Assembly (NCBI RefSeq): GCF_020217425.1
Contig: NZ_CP084090.1
Coordinates: forward strand, 3,286,001-3,350,000
Reading direction: 5' to 3'
Source of the DNA: Halomicrobium urmianum
GTDB lineage: Archaea > Halobacteriota > Halobacteria > Halobacteriales > Haloarculaceae
Length of the DNA: 64,000 bases
This document shows, one piece after another, positions 39,759 through 49,274 of the stretch. The notes beneath the pieces are model-generated. The model saw only the letters and a program-made list of their open reading frames with translations, made no database searches and was not told where the DNA came from. Every line of letters starts with the position of its first letter. Positions within the stretch are counted from its first letter, which is position 1. Position numbers and translations under genes: made by a program.

Positions 39759-41117
39759 ATGGGCACCGAGCGCGAGACCGGGTGGTTCGAGGACGACGGG
39801 AGCGACGAGAGTGAGCGCGTCGTCGCCCACGTCGACATGGACTGCTTCTACGCGGCCTGCGAGCGGTTGCGAGAGCCCGCACTGGAGGGCGAGCCGCTGG
39901 TCGTGGGCATGGGCTTCGAACCCGGTGAGACCATCGGTGCCGTCGCCACCGCCAGCTACGAGGCCCGCGAGTTCGGCGTCGAGAGCGCGATGGCCATCTC
40001 GGAGGCCCTCGATCGCCTCCCGCGGAAGGTCGACGCCGCGAGGGACCCGGACCTCGACGTCGAGGCGGCCGGCTTCTACCGGCCCGTCGACATGGAGTAC
40101 TACGAGGACGTCAGTAGCGACGTCAAGGCCGTCCTCCGCGAGCGGGCCGACGTCGTCCGCGAGGTCAGCATCGACGAGGCGTACCTGGACGTGACCGACC
40201 GGGTCGGCTGGGACGGCGTCCGCGAGTGGGCGGCGGACCTGAAGGCGACCGTGGAGGCCGAGGCGGGCGTCGTCGCGAGCGTCGGCGTCGCCCCGACGAT
40301 GAGCGCCGCCAAGGTGGCCAGCGACCGGGACAAGCCCGACGGGCTGGTCGTCGTCCGACCCGGCGAGGTCCGGGCGTTCTTCGCCGACCTGCCGGTCGAG
40401 GAGGTCCACGGCGTCGGCCCCGTCACGGCCGACGAACTGGGCGAGCTGGGCGTCGAGACCGCCGGCGATCTCGCGACGGCCGATCCGGACCGCCTCGCCG
40501 ACCGCTTCGGGGAGCGCGGCCTGGAGATACGTCGGTTCGCACGCGGCGAGGACGACCGCGAGGTGACCCCGCGCGGCCGGCCCAAGAGCCTCTCGCGGGA
40601 GTCCGCCTTCGCCGAGCCGACCGACGACCGCGACGCGGTCCGGGACCGCGTCCGCTCGCTGGCCGACTCCGTGGCCGACCGCGCCGCGAGCAAGGACGTC
40701 CTCTACCAGACCATCGGGATCAAGGTCGTCACGCCGCCCTACGACGTGAACACGCGCGCCCACTCGCTCCCCGGTCCCGTCGAGGACCCGGGCCTGCTGG
40801 CGGAGGTGGCACTGGACCTCCTCGAGGAGTTCGACGGCGAGCGCGTCCGGAAAGCCGGCGTCCGCGTCTCGAAGCTCTCCTTCACCGAGGGCGAGCAGGC
40901 CAGCCTGACCGGCTGGGAAGGAGCGGGCGACGGGGCAGACGAGGCAGCGACTGGCGAGAAGGCGACCGACGACGAGAAGGGGGAGACGGACGAGTCCGAC
41001 GCGGCCGCGGCATCGCTGGACCGCTGGTCGGACGGCGACGGCGACGACGCCGGCGGGGCGGCGGCCGGCGACAGCGAGTCCGACCGCGAGGGCCAGTCGA
41101 CGCTCGGGGACTTCTGA
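39759..41117 (+). CDS. dinB: DNA polymerase IV (Y-family)
   Basis: 452 aa. Palm motifs are VVAHVDMDCFYAACE (first metal-binding Asp) and REVSIDEAYLDVTD (catalytic Asp-Glu). The helix-hairpin-helix segment VHGVGPVTADELGELGV and the little-finger domain to about residue 370 follow. A haloarchaeal acidic linker of some 60 residues leads to a C-terminal PIP box QSTLGDF, which binds PCNA for translesion synthesis. ATG 39759 is preferred to GTG 39744. Confidence 0.95.
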   Translation: MGTERETGWFEDDGSDESERVVAHVDMDCFYAACERLREPALEGEPLVVGMGFEPGETIGAVATASYEAREFGVESAMAISEALDRLPRKVDAARDPDLDVEAAGFYRPVDMEYYEDVSSDVKAVLRERADVVREVSIDEAYLDVTDRVGWDGVREWAADLKATVEAEAGVVASVGVAPTMSAAKVASDRDKPDGLVVVRPGEVRAFFADLPVEEVHGVGPVTADELGELGVETAGDLATADPDRLADRFGERGLEIRRFARGEDDREVTPRGRPKSLSRESAFAEPTDDRDAVRDRVRSLADSVADRAASKDVLYQTIGIKVVTPPYDVNTRAHSLPGPVEDPGLLAEVALDLLEEFDGERVRKAGVRVSKLSFTEGEQASLTGWEGAGDGADEAATGEKATDDEKGETDESDAAAASLDRWSDGDGDDAGGAAAGDSESDREGQSTLGDF

Positions 41118-41133
41118 CCCGCCGCCCGCGGCT

Positions 41134-41520
41134 CTAGTCCAGCCCGTTCTCCAGGTTCTCCAGCAGTTTGCCGACGAACAGTCCCATCCGAGGCGAGAGG
41201 ACGGCGTCCCCGGACGCCTCGGCGGGGCAGGCGGCCAGCGTCGCGACGAACCGCTCGCCGTGGGTCATCGTCCGCATCATGTCCACGACGTCCACGGTCA
41301 GCCCCTCGTCGGCGGTGACCTCCTCCGGATAGCGCCGCTTCTCGGCCGCGGTGTAGCTGATGGTCCAGGCCGGTCCGCCGACGCCCTCGATCACCTCGTC
41401 GAGCGACCCCACCTCGACGGCCCCGTCGCCGCTCTCGACGTAGACGGCCCCGCCCTCGACGAAGGTCCCGTAGCGCGGCATCACGTCCACATCAGCCGAC
41501 CAATCGACGTCACCCGCCAT
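41134..41520 (-). CDS. Uncharacterised haloarchaeal 128-aa protein
   Basis: The N-terminal half is a beta domain (PRYGTFVEGGAVYVESGDGA); the middle has the conserved block PAWTISYTAAEKRRYPEEV, and the C-terminal half is helical (VVDMMRTMTHGERFVATL). It ends in TAG. It converges on dinB with a 16-base gap. I recognise the type as haloarchaea-specific but not its function. Confidence 0.65.
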   Translation of the reverse strand: MAGDVDWSADVDVMPRYGTFVEGGAVYVESGDGAVEVGSLDEVIEGVGGPAWTISYTAAEKRRYPEEVTADEGLTVDVVDMMRTMTHGERFVATLAACPAEASGDAVLSPRMGLFVGKLLENLENGLD

Positions 41521-41816
41521 AGCGTTTGTTCCGGTGGCCCTCCCCACGGAGCCCACGGGAACCCAGTAGTCGTGCCCAGTTGTCCATAGTGTTCGTGCTG
41601 GCCGATCAACGGGGACCTGTAACTGTACTAACCGGTCCCGCACGCATCGATTCGGCAGCTCTCCCCCCGCCGTTCAGTTATTTTTCACCGTGAAAAACAC
41701 TTCTGTAAAAAGAGGTAGGGGAAGCTGTCGGTACGTCCGGGAGTCCGTCGCCCCAGGCGCGTGACGTGCGTCTGACGGAGAGTTATGGGCCGGGAGTGGC
41801 TCCAGTCGGACAACGA

Positions 41817-43841
41817 ATGGCAGAGACCGAGGAAATCACCGTCGCGACGACGAGCGCCGGCGTGGGAGGGTCGGCCGAGCCCGGCCGGTCGGTCGACCTG
41901 CCGGTCGTGGAGCTGCTGACCGGCCGCGGCTTCGTGACCGGGAAGTCGGGGAGCGGGAAGTCCAACACCGCGTCGGTCATCGCCGAGAAACTCCTGGACA
42001 ACGGCTTCGGCCTGCTCGTGGTCGACATCGACGGCGAGTACTACGGCCTCAAGGAGGAGTACGAGATCCTCCACGTCGGCGCCGACGAGGAGTGCGACAT
42101 CCAGGTCACCGTCGAGCACGCCGAGAAGATCGCGTCGCTGGCGCTGGAGGAGAACGTCCCGATCATCCTCGACATCTCGTCGTTCCTCGACCTGGAGGAG
42201 GCCGAGGACCTCCTGACCGAGGTCGCGCGACACATGTTCGCGAAGGCCAAAAAGCAGAAGCAACCGTACCTGCTGCTCGTCGAGGAGTGTCACGAGTGGA
42301 TGCCCGAGAAGGGCTCGATGGGCGAGGTCGGTCAGATGATGATCAAGATCGGCAAGCGCGGCCGCAAGCACGGCCTCGGGATGGTCGGGATCAGCCAGCG
42401 GCCGGCCGACGTCAAGAAGGACTACATCACGCAGTGCGACTGGCTCGTCTGGCACCGGCTGACCTGGAACAACGACACCAAGGTGGTCGGCCGGATCATC
42501 GACAATGAGTACGCCGACGCCGTCGAGGACTTAGACGACGGCGAGGCGTTCCTGATGACCGACTGGTCCGAGACGATCCGCCGGGTCCAGTTCCACCGCA
42601 AGCAGACCTTCGACGCCGGCGCCACGCCCGGCCTGGACGACTTCGAGCGCCCGGAACTGAAGTCCGTCAGCGAGGACCTCGTCTCCGAACTGACCGAGAT
42701 CAGCGACGAGAAGGAGGAGACGGAGGACCGCATCAGGGAGCTCCGGGAGATGCTCGACGAGAAGAACTCCCGCATCGCCGAACTGGAGACGGAGTTGCAG
42801 GACGCGCGCGACCTCTCGCGGATGGCCGAGCAGTTCACGGAGGCGCTACTCGACCACGTCGAGGGGTACAACCCCGGTCGCACCGAGCAGGAGCGGATGC
42901 GCCAGCGCCGCCTCTCCGAGATCGAACCGGACGACGGTGCGACCGGCGGCGACCCGGCGGGCGCTCGCTCGAACGGCGACGCCGCGGCGACCGAGACCGG
43001 CGGTCCGCCGACTCCGGACGCGGACGGAGCGGAGATCGCACCGAACGCGCCCGCGGACCCCGACGCCGCGGCCGACGCGGAGGCGGCGATGGCGGCCGCG
43101 GCGAACGGGGCGACCACGGACGCCGCTGACGCCGCGGTCGACGACGCTTCGAACCCGGACGACGAAGTCGATGCGGGCGACGCGACCGGCGACGGAGAGG
43201 CTGCCGCGGACGCCGAACCCGCACGACCGGACGAGACCAACACCGACGCGGACCCCGCCGACCGGACCTCCGGCGGCGGCCTCGGAGACGCCTTCGGAAA
43301 CTTCGCCGAGGACGGGCCCGCCATCGCCGGCGGGGCGGACGGCGGTCCGTCGGGCGACGGCGACGGCGGAGCGGCCGCCGAGTCCGGCGGGGAGCCGACC
43401 GTGGCCGCGATCGTCGGGGGCGACGCCGGTGCCGAGTCGAGCGCGACGGCCTCGGTCGCGGACGACGGGGTCGCGGCCGACGGCTTCGACGCCTCCGAGC
43501 ACGTCGACGAGGACGGCGCGGTCGAGCGCCACGTCATCGACCTGATCACGGAGGTCAAGGAGATGAACGTCACCGCCCGGCGGATGCTGGCCTATTACGT
43601 CGAGCAGGGGCCGGACACGCCGCTGAACGCTCACTTCTCGGTGGGGGGCTCCGGCGACCGCACCGGCGCGTACTCGAACAACCGGGAACTGCGGCTGTCG
43701 GGCTTCGTCGAGCACGTCGGCCGCGGCCAGTACGACGCGCGGCTGCCCGACCTCGTCCGCGAGGGCGTCGACCGCACGCTGGAGCCCGACCGGGTCGAGC
43801 GGATGGTCGGACGCCTGGAGCGTGTGATCACCGGAGAGTAA
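41817..43841 (+). CDS. HerA-like ATPase (DUF87) with long acidic insertion
   Basis: 674 aa. Walker A is TGKSGSGKSNT (about residue 45), Walker B is YLLLVEECHEW, and the arginine-finger region contains GISQRPADVKK. A coiled coil follows (DEKEETEDRIRELREMLDEK). Residues about 390-560 are an Ala/Asp/Gly-rich disordered stretch; a conserved C-terminal domain (VIDLITEVKEMNVTARRMLA) then closes the protein. The HerA/FtsK fold pumps or unwinds DNA. This subclass lacks a NurA partner nearby. Confidence 0.85.
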   Translation: MAETEEITVATTSAGVGGSAEPGRSVDLPVVELLTGRGFVTGKSGSGKSNTASVIAEKLLDNGFGLLVVDIDGEYYGLKEEYEILHVGADEECDIQVTVEHAEKIASLALEENVPIILDISSFLDLEEAEDLLTEVARHMFAKAKKQKQPYLLLVEECHEWMPEKGSMGEVGQMMIKIGKRGRKHGLGMVGISQRPADVKKDYITQCDWLVWHRLTWNNDTKVVGRIIDNEYADAVEDLDDGEAFLMTDWSETIRRVQFHRKQTFDAGATPGLDDFERPELKSVSEDLVSELTEISDEKEETEDRIRELREMLDEKNSRIAELETELQDARDLSRMAEQFTEALLDHVEGYNPGRTEQERMRQRRLSEIEPDDGATGGDPAGARSNGDAAATETGGPPTPDADGAEIAPNAPADPDAAADAEAAMAAAANGATTDAADAAVDDASNPDDEVDAGDATGDGEAAADAEPARPDETNTDADPADRTSGGGLGDAFGNFAEDGPAIAGGADGGPSGDGDGGAAAESGGEPTVAAIVGGDAGAESSATASVADDGVAADGFDASEHVDEDGAVERHVIDLITEVKEMNVTARRMLAYYVEQGPDTPLNAHFSVGGSGDRTGAYSNNRELRLSGFVEHVGRGQYDARLPDLVREGVDRTLEPDRVERMVGRLERVITGE

Positions 43842-43862
43842 CCGTCGCAGAAGCGATTCCTC

Positions 43863-44507
43863 TTACAGCGGTTCGACCAGGTCCTCCAGCGCCGCCCGCG
43901 GATCGTCGGCCTTGGCGACCCCGCTGGCCAGGAGGACGCCGGAGGCCCCGAGGTCGCCGGCGGCGACGACGTCGTCGCCCGTGGAGATGCCGGCGCCGCA
44001 GAGCACGTCCACGTCCTCGTCGACAGCCGCGGCGGCCTCGACAGCACCGGTGACGACGTCGGGGTCGGCCTGGCTGACGGGCGTGCCCGTGCCGATCAGC
44101 TCCGGCGGCTCGACGGCGACGGCGTCCGGGCCGAGCGCCGCGGCGGCGGCGATCTGGTCTGGGTTGTTCGCGCAGACGATGGTCTCCAGGTCGGTCCGCT
44201 CGGCCGCCTCCAGCGAGGCGTCGATGTCCGCGAGCTTCAGCCGGTTCTCGGAGTGGTTGAGCAGCGTGCCGACGGCACCCGCGTCCGCGGCGGCCTCGGC
44301 GAGCGTGCTGCCGGTGTGGCTGCCGTGCTCGACGGGGCTGACGTGCTGGGCCCACGTCTCGACGCCCGTCTCGGCGACGGCGTCGATGTGGGCGGCCTGG
44401 GGCGCGACGGCGACTCTGACGCCGGACGCCTCGCTGACCTCGCGCGCGGCCTCGGCGACCTCGATCGGATCACACGGATACGCCTTCAGGTTGACGAGAA
44501 CGAACAT
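43863..44507 (-). CDS. tpiA: Triosephosphate isomerase (archaeal short type)
   Basis: 214 aa, the normal length of archaeal TIM. N-terminal VNLKAYP (substrate Asn-Lys), catalytic His in LLNHSENR, catalytic Glu in [12 protein letters not shown], and phosphate loops CGAGISTG and [10 protein letters not shown]. It interconverts DHAP and G3P in glycolysis and gluconeogenesis. ATG 44507 matches the family start. Confidence 0.96.
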   Translation of the reverse strand: MFVLVNLKAYPCDPIEVAEAAREVSEASGVRVAVAPQAAHIDAVAETGVETWAQHVSPVEHGSHTGSTLAEAAADAGAVGTLLNHSENRLKLADIDASLEAAERTDLETIVCANNPDQIAAAAALGPDAVAVEPPELIGTGTPVSQADPDVVTGAVEAAAAVDEDVDVLCGAGISTGDDVVAAGDLGASGVLLASGVAKADDPRAALEDLVEPL

Positions 44508-44739
44508 ACCCGGGACACCGAACGGCTCCGCTATATACGTTGTGCGACGAGACCGATCCGTCAGCGAGGGGACCGGTACCGCGCGACGCGACGGCCGGGC
44601 GTTCGGCACCGCGAGGCGTCGCTAGCGACGCGAAGTCGCGGCCGACCGTAGCGCGATGAGAGTCCCGTCAGCTCCGGATCGGCGATCCGCAACTCGCCGT
44701 CGAGCAACGCCCCACCAGCGCGAGACGTGCGAAGGAGCG

Positions 44740-45285
44740 TCAGTCCTTGCGCTTGACGACGTCGCCGAGCGTGTACTCGCCGCTGGAGGAGCCCCCGCTC
44801 CACTCGGCGTCCTCGTCGCCGCTGCCGCCGGCGCTGAGTTCGACCCCGAGAGCGTTCTCCAGCTTCTCCTGGACGTCGTCGCTGGGGAGCATGTCGCCCT
44901 GTTCGAGCTTGCGGATCAGGCTGGCCTTCTCGTTGAGCTGGTCGGCCAGGTCCTCCTGGCTGAGACCCTCGGACTCGCGGGCCTGCCGGATCCGGTCGTC
45001 GTAGTCCTGGACGATCTCGTCCATCTCGTCGAACATGTCCCGGCGGCGACCGCCACCGGAGCCGCTGGACCCACCCGTGGAACCGCCCGAGGAGCCCCCG
45101 GAGCTACCCCCGCCGCTCCCCGAGGAGCTGCTGGTGGAGTACTTCGTCGAGGTGCTCGACGCGTCCTCCGTGCGGACCTCCGTACCGAACTCGGTGCACT
45201 CGTCGCAGACGTCCAGTTCCGCGCCTTCGATCTTGACCCGGTTCGGGGAGGCGACGTCCGTCCCGCACATCTCACACTGAACCAT
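44740..45285 (-). CDS. Archaeal multiprotein-bridging factor aMBF1
   Basis: 181 aa. N-terminal zinc ribbon CEMC...CDEC, a long Gly/Ser linker of about 35 residues, then a cro/C1 helix-turn-helix (YDDRIRQARESEGLSQEDLA; KASLIRKLEQGDMLPSDD) and the conserved end YTLGDVVKRKD. aMBF1 links to ribosomes or transcription in archaea. The linker is longer than usual. ATG 45285 precedes the ribbon. Confidence 0.93.
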   Translation of the reverse strand: MVQCEMCGTDVASPNRVKIEGAELDVCDECTEFGTEVRTEDASSTSTKYSTSSSSGSGGGSSGGSSGGSTGGSSGSGGGRRRDMFDEMDEIVQDYDDRIRQARESEGLSQEDLADQLNEKASLIRKLEQGDMLPSDDVQEKLENALGVELSAGGSGDEDAEWSGGSSSGEYTLGDVVKRKD

Positions 45286-45325
45286 GTGCGCGCGTTCGGT
45301 GCCGCCGGGTATAAAACGCACGCCG

Positions 45326-45934
45326 TCAGGGAAGTGCCCGCATCGAGTAGTAGAACCGCTGGAGGGCGGTGAAGTGGCCGACGACCGCGAGGAAGACGAG
45401 CAGCCAGCCGACGGGGCCGAGGCCGTAGGCGAGGGCGCCGACGAACGGCGCGACGAACGCGGTCAGGCCGATCAGCGCCAGGCGGTCGGCGCGGCCGACG
45501 ACGCCGCCGTACACCCGGTCGAGGTCGACGGCCTGGGCCTGGGTGCCGAGGTAGGAGGTCATCAGCACGCCCGTCACCGCGGCCAGGCCGAGGTCGTAGC
45601 GGGCGATGCCGGCCGCCAGGCCGACGAGCATCACGATGTCGGCGTACCGGTCGAGCACGTGGTCGAGCAGGTCGCCCGCCCGCGAGGAGGTCGACGTCTC
45701 GCGCGCGAGCGCGCCGTCCAGCAGGTCCAGCCAGCCGTTCAGGAAGACGAGGGCCGCGCCCGCGAGGTACCACGACGGGTCGGCGCCGCCCAGGTAGAAG
45801 GCCGTCCCGGCCCCGACGGCCATCAGGAACGCCACGACGCTGATCCCGTCCGGCGTGAGTCCGATCCTGGCGGCGGCGCCGACGAAGGGATCGAGCATGC
45901 GGTCCGCGAGGGGCCTGAGTCTGTCCAGCGTCAT
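45326..45934 (-). CDS. CDP-alcohol phosphatidyltransferase
   Basis: 202 aa with about six TM helices. The signature D-G-x2-A-R-x8-G-x3-D-x3-D is present as DLLDGALARETSTSSRAGD continuing to HVLDRYAD. It joins a CDP-activated lipid to a polar alcohol (inositol-phosphate, glycerol-phosphate or serine class not resolved). The start overlaps the stop of the adenylate-kinase gene, forming a hisC-adk-transferase operon. Confidence 0.88.
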   Translation of the reverse strand: MTLDRLRPLADRMLDPFVGAAARIGLTPDGISVVAFLMAVGAGTAFYLGGADPSWYLAGAALVFLNGWLDLLDGALARETSTSSRAGDLLDHVLDRYADIVMLVGLAAGIARYDLGLAAVTGVLMTSYLGTQAQAVDLDRVYGGVVGRADRLALIGLTAFVAPFVGALAYGLGPVGWLLVFLAVVGHFTALQRFYYSMRALP

Positions 45935-46437
45935 ATCCAGTCCACGAACGAGACCTCGCCGGCGCTCGGTTCGCGCTCCCCGTCGATCACGGCCGCGATC
46001 TCGGCGGCGACGGCGTCGGGGTCGCGGTCCGTCGTGTCGACCTCGTAGACGGCGTCGCGGCCGTGGCGCTCGACGGCCGCCGAGAGGATCACGTCCAGCG
46101 CCTCGCTCTCGGCGTTCTCCAGCGCCTTCTCCTCCGGTTCGCCTCGATCGGTGATGCGGTCGACGACGGCGTCGGGGTGGGCTCGCAGGACGACGACGCG
46201 GTCGGCGTCGAAGTTGTGCGCGAGGTGGGAGTCGACGACGGCGTCGTCGCGGCCGTCGAGCCACTCCGCGACGGCCTCCATGTCGGCGACGAGGCTGTCG
46301 CGCTCCTCGTCGACGCCCTCCGAGAGGCCCTCCTCGCGGATGACGTCGTTGAGGTGGATCACGTCGAGGTCGGTCTCGAGGCGCTCGGTCGCCGTCGTCT
46401 TCCCCGTTCCGGGGGTGCCCGTCACCGCGACGCGCAT
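45931..46437 (-). CDS. Adenylate kinase family protein (Fap7-like)
   Basis: 168 aa. P-loop GTPGTGKTT at residues 7-15, NMP-binding HLNDVIREEGL, DSHLAHNF and RTD-type DRITDRGEPEEKALEN lid. The short lid and length match the archaeal/eukaryal Fap7 group involved in nucleotide balance and ribosome maturation. It overlaps the next gene by four bases. Confidence 0.88.
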   Translation of the reverse strand: MRVAVTGTPGTGKTTATERLETDLDVIHLNDVIREEGLSEGVDEERDSLVADMEAVAEWLDGRDDAVVDSHLAHNFDADRVVVLRAHPDAVVDRITDRGEPEEKALENAESEALDVILSAAVERHGRDAVYEVDTTDRDPDAVAAEIAAVIDGEREPSAGEVSFVDWI

Positions 46438-46468
46438 CAGGATCGCACCTCCGTCGCTCGCGTCGCCG

Positions 46469-47542
46469 TCATCCGTCGACCACCCCGTTGAGCACGTCGA
46501 CCGCGCGGCGGGCGTCCTCGCGCGTGCCGCAGGTGACGCGGACGCACTCCGGCAGGCCGAAGCTGGAGCAGTCCCGGACGATGACGCCCTCGCGCTGGGC
46601 CGCGTCGGCGACGGCCGCGGCGTCGCCCACCTCGGCGAGGACAAAGTTGCCCCCGCTCTCCCACGTACGGGCGTCGAGGTTCTCGCGGTAGTACTCGCGC
46701 GCCCAGCGGGCGGTCTTGACGGTCTCCTCGACGTGCTCGTCGTCCTCCAGCGCGGCGAGGCCGGCGCGGCAGGCCAACTCGCTCGCGGCGAACGGCGTGT
46801 TGATGCGAGCGTAGGCGTCGGCCCACTCCTCGGGGACGACGGCGTAGCCCAGGCGGACGCCGGCCAGGCCGTAGAGCTTCGAGAACGTCTGCAGGAGGGC
46901 CACGTCGTCGCGCTCGGAGAGCAGCGGGCGCTTGCTCGGCCGCTCGGTGAAGGCGCCGTAGGCCTCGTCGACGACGATCAGGGTCTCCTCGTCGGTCTCC
47001 TCGGCGAGCCGCTCGACCTCCTCGGTCGGCATCTCCGAGCCCGTGGGGTTGTGCGGGCTCGTGACGTAGACGATGCGCTCGCCGTCGTAGTCCGCGAGGA
47101 CGGTCTCGGCGGTCTGGGCGAAGTCGTCGTCCTTCGAGAGGGCGTACTCCCGGACGGTGCCGTGGTGGTACCGCGCGCTCATCGGGTAGTAGGCGAAGCC
47201 CGGGTCGGGCACGAGCACCGGGTCGCCCGGTTCGAGCATCGCCCGCGCGAGGTAGTCCAGCGCGCCGTCGCCGCCGTTGGCGAGCCAGATCTGCTCGTCG
47301 TCGACGTCCCATTCGCCGGCGAGGGCCGCCGTGAGATCCGCGTGGGAGGCCTTCGGGTAGGAGTGCATGGCGGCCGCGGACTCGCGGATGGCCTCGACGG
47401 CGCGCGGGCTGGGGCCGAACATGTTCTCGTTCGACGAGAGCTTCACGAGGTCGTCCGGGTCCAGACCGAGGTCCCGGGCGACCTCCTCGATCCCCCGCCC
47501 CGCCCGGTAGACGGCGTGGTCGGAGAGGTCCCGTGGTTGCAT
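46469..47542 (-). CDS. hisC: Histidinol-phosphate aminotransferase
   Basis: 357 aa, class II PLP aminotransferase. LSSNENMFGPSP at the N-terminus, YVTSPHNPTGS (phosphate/PLP ring contact), VVDEAYGAF, and the Schiff-base lysine in QTFSKLYGLAGVRLGY. It converts histidinol phosphate and 2-oxoglutarate in histidine synthesis. ATG 47542 is the family start. It heads an operon with the adenylate kinase gene 32 bases downstream. Confidence 0.95.
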   Translation of the reverse strand: MQPRDLSDHAVYRAGRGIEEVARDLGLDPDDLVKLSSNENMFGPSPRAVEAIRESAAAMHSYPKASHADLTAALAGEWDVDDEQIWLANGGDGALDYLARAMLEPGDPVLVPDPGFAYYPMSARYHHGTVREYALSKDDDFAQTAETVLADYDGERIVYVTSPHNPTGSEMPTEEVERLAEETDEETLIVVDEAYGAFTERPSKRPLLSERDDVALLQTFSKLYGLAGVRLGYAVVPEEWADAYARINTPFAASELACRAGLAALEDDEHVEETVKTARWAREYYRENLDARTWESGGNFVLAEVGDAAAVADAAQREGVIVRDCSSFGLPECVRVTCGTREDARRAVDVLNGVVDG

Positions 47543-47626
47543 GGGCGGAGGAAGCAGACCCCGACGCTTAAACGTGACCACACGTGGGCACGGGCTCACA
47601 CACACTCGTGCCCCGGTCCGCGGACC

Positions 47627-48925
47627 TCAGCGGCTGACGGGGTTCGCGACGTGGACGTACCGCACGCGGACGCCGACGTCGAGGTCCGTGCCGTCGGTCA
47701 CGGCCTCGCCCACCTCCTCGGCGAGTTGCGGGTAGTGTTCGCCCGGCGGGACGCCGAGTTCCACGACGACGCGCTGTGGCGGATGCGTCACGGCCGTCGG
47801 TTTCTTGACGACCCTGACGCTCCGGACCGTGACGTCCTCGTACCGCGAGTCGTCGATCGCCCGACGCACGTCGTCGTCGACCTGCGTCTCCAGTTGCGAT
47901 CCCTGGATCTTCGAGTTCGTGGTCACGAACAGGGGCACGGACACGGCGAGGATCGCCAGCAGCAGGACCGTCGACCGCTTGAGCAGCGTCCTGCGCGTCT
48001 CCTCGATACCCAGCCACGTCGGCGGCCGGTACCCGAGGTACCAGAACACGCCCAGGCCGGCGAGGTTGATGGCGAGTACGTTCACGACGACGAGGATGCC
48101 GGCGTCGATGGCGACGACCGGGAGGTCCCAGGCGATGCCGATCCCCGCCGTGGCCGCCGGGGGCACGAGCGCGGCGGCGATCATCACGCCGATGATGGCG
48201 TTCTTGGTACGCGTCGCGAGGCTCAGTACGCCCGCCGCGCCGGCCGCGAGCGCGAGGATCAGCGACAGGATGTCCGGAGACAGCCGCGACGCGATCTGCG
48301 CCGTGTTCGCGACGGCTTTGCCCGGCGGGGCGATCGAGGTGATCCGGAGGAGCCACGCGAACACCGACGCGCTCGCCACCGCGGCTAGCACGCCCCCGAC
48401 CTGGTAGACCACGCCCTTTCGGAACAGCGACTGATCGTCGACGACGGTGCCCACGGTCGAACTCAGCGCCGGCCCGAGAAGCGGCGCGATGACCATGGCG
48501 CCGATGATGGCCGCCGCCGAGTCGAGGATCAGCCCCACCGTCGCGACGAGCGCGCTCAGGACGGTCATCTGGACGAACGAGTAGGGGTCCATTATCTGGT
48601 TCGCCGCCTGCGTCTGCAGTTCGGCGTCGGCGATCCGCGCGTGGTGGCCGACGTGCGATTCGGAGACATGATCGCGCCAGATTTCCGTCAGGAGGTCCGT
48701 CTCGACGTCGACGATGACGCCGTGGTCCTCGGCCCGCAGGCCGGCCTCGTAGAGCCGGTGGAGGACCGGCTCGAGGGCGGGCGTCTCGACGGAGAAGTGG
48801 ACGATCGTGTCGTACCCTTTCCCGCTCGTCTCGCGGATAGTGTAGTAGTCGATCCCCTCGTCGTCCAGCGTCCGCTTGACGGCCGGAACGACGTCCGATG
48901 GGAGAGCGAGTTCGACGAGGCGCAT
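47627..48925 (-). CDS. DUF389 (TIGR00341) family membrane protein
   Basis: 432 aa. A cytosolic N-terminal ferredoxin-like domain (EGIDYYTIRETSGKGYDTIV) is followed by at least eight TM helices containing IIGAMVIAPLLGPA and GVMIAAALVPPAATAGIG, the hallmarks of the family. A C-terminal soluble domain ends with VRVRYVHVANP. The transported substrate is unknown. Confidence 0.92.
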   Translation of the reverse strand: MRLVELALPSDVVPAVKRTLDDEGIDYYTIRETSGKGYDTIVHFSVETPALEPVLHRLYEAGLRAEDHGVIVDVETDLLTEIWRDHVSESHVGHHARIADAELQTQAANQIMDPYSFVQMTVLSALVATVGLILDSAAAIIGAMVIAPLLGPALSSTVGTVVDDQSLFRKGVVYQVGGVLAAVASASVFAWLLRITSIAPPGKAVANTAQIASRLSPDILSLILALAAGAAGVLSLATRTKNAIIGVMIAAALVPPAATAGIGIAWDLPVVAIDAGILVVVNVLAINLAGLGVFWYLGYRPPTWLGIEETRRTLLKRSTVLLLAILAVSVPLFVTTNSKIQGSQLETQVDDDVRRAIDDSRYEDVTVRSVRVVKKPTAVTHPPQRVVVELGVPPGEHYPQLAEEVGEAVTDGTDLDVGVRVRYVHVANPVSR

Positions 48926-49274
48926 TGGCCGAAGTTGTCACGTGTGAAACTTATAGAGGTCGCCGCTCCGGTCGAGACAGCGGCGTGTCCGGCGTTGCGA
49001 TCCCAGTGTGCATCCAGTCCGTGCCGGGACGTCCTCCCGACGAAGCGCCCGGTCGTTCGGCGGGAAGCGATCCTCCCGGGCGACGGATAGAACCGGCCGG
49101 AAAGCCGCTGTTACCGCTTCCTCTGCGGGCCGAGCCCGGGCTCTGCGAGCGGAAGCCGACCGACTCGTTCTCGGGCCAGTAGCCTCTGGTTACGGACGTT
49201 ACGGGCCGGGAACCGTCTATCACGGGTCCGATATCGGCTCTATTCTTTCAACGACGCGCGGCGAAGGGTCGGTC
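48926..49274. other. Divergent intergenic region
   Basis: 349 bp between the DUF389 gene and the polysaccharide deacetylase. No credible gene. Promoter-like AT patches lie at 48938-48955 (for the leftward gene) and at 49228-49250 (GATATCGGCTCTATTCTTTC) for the rightward gene. Confidence 0.4.

Noticed and set aside
49008-49274. N-terminal extension of the polysaccharide deacetylase
   Set aside because: The extension is basic and low-complexity; the conserved barrel begins at ATG 49275.
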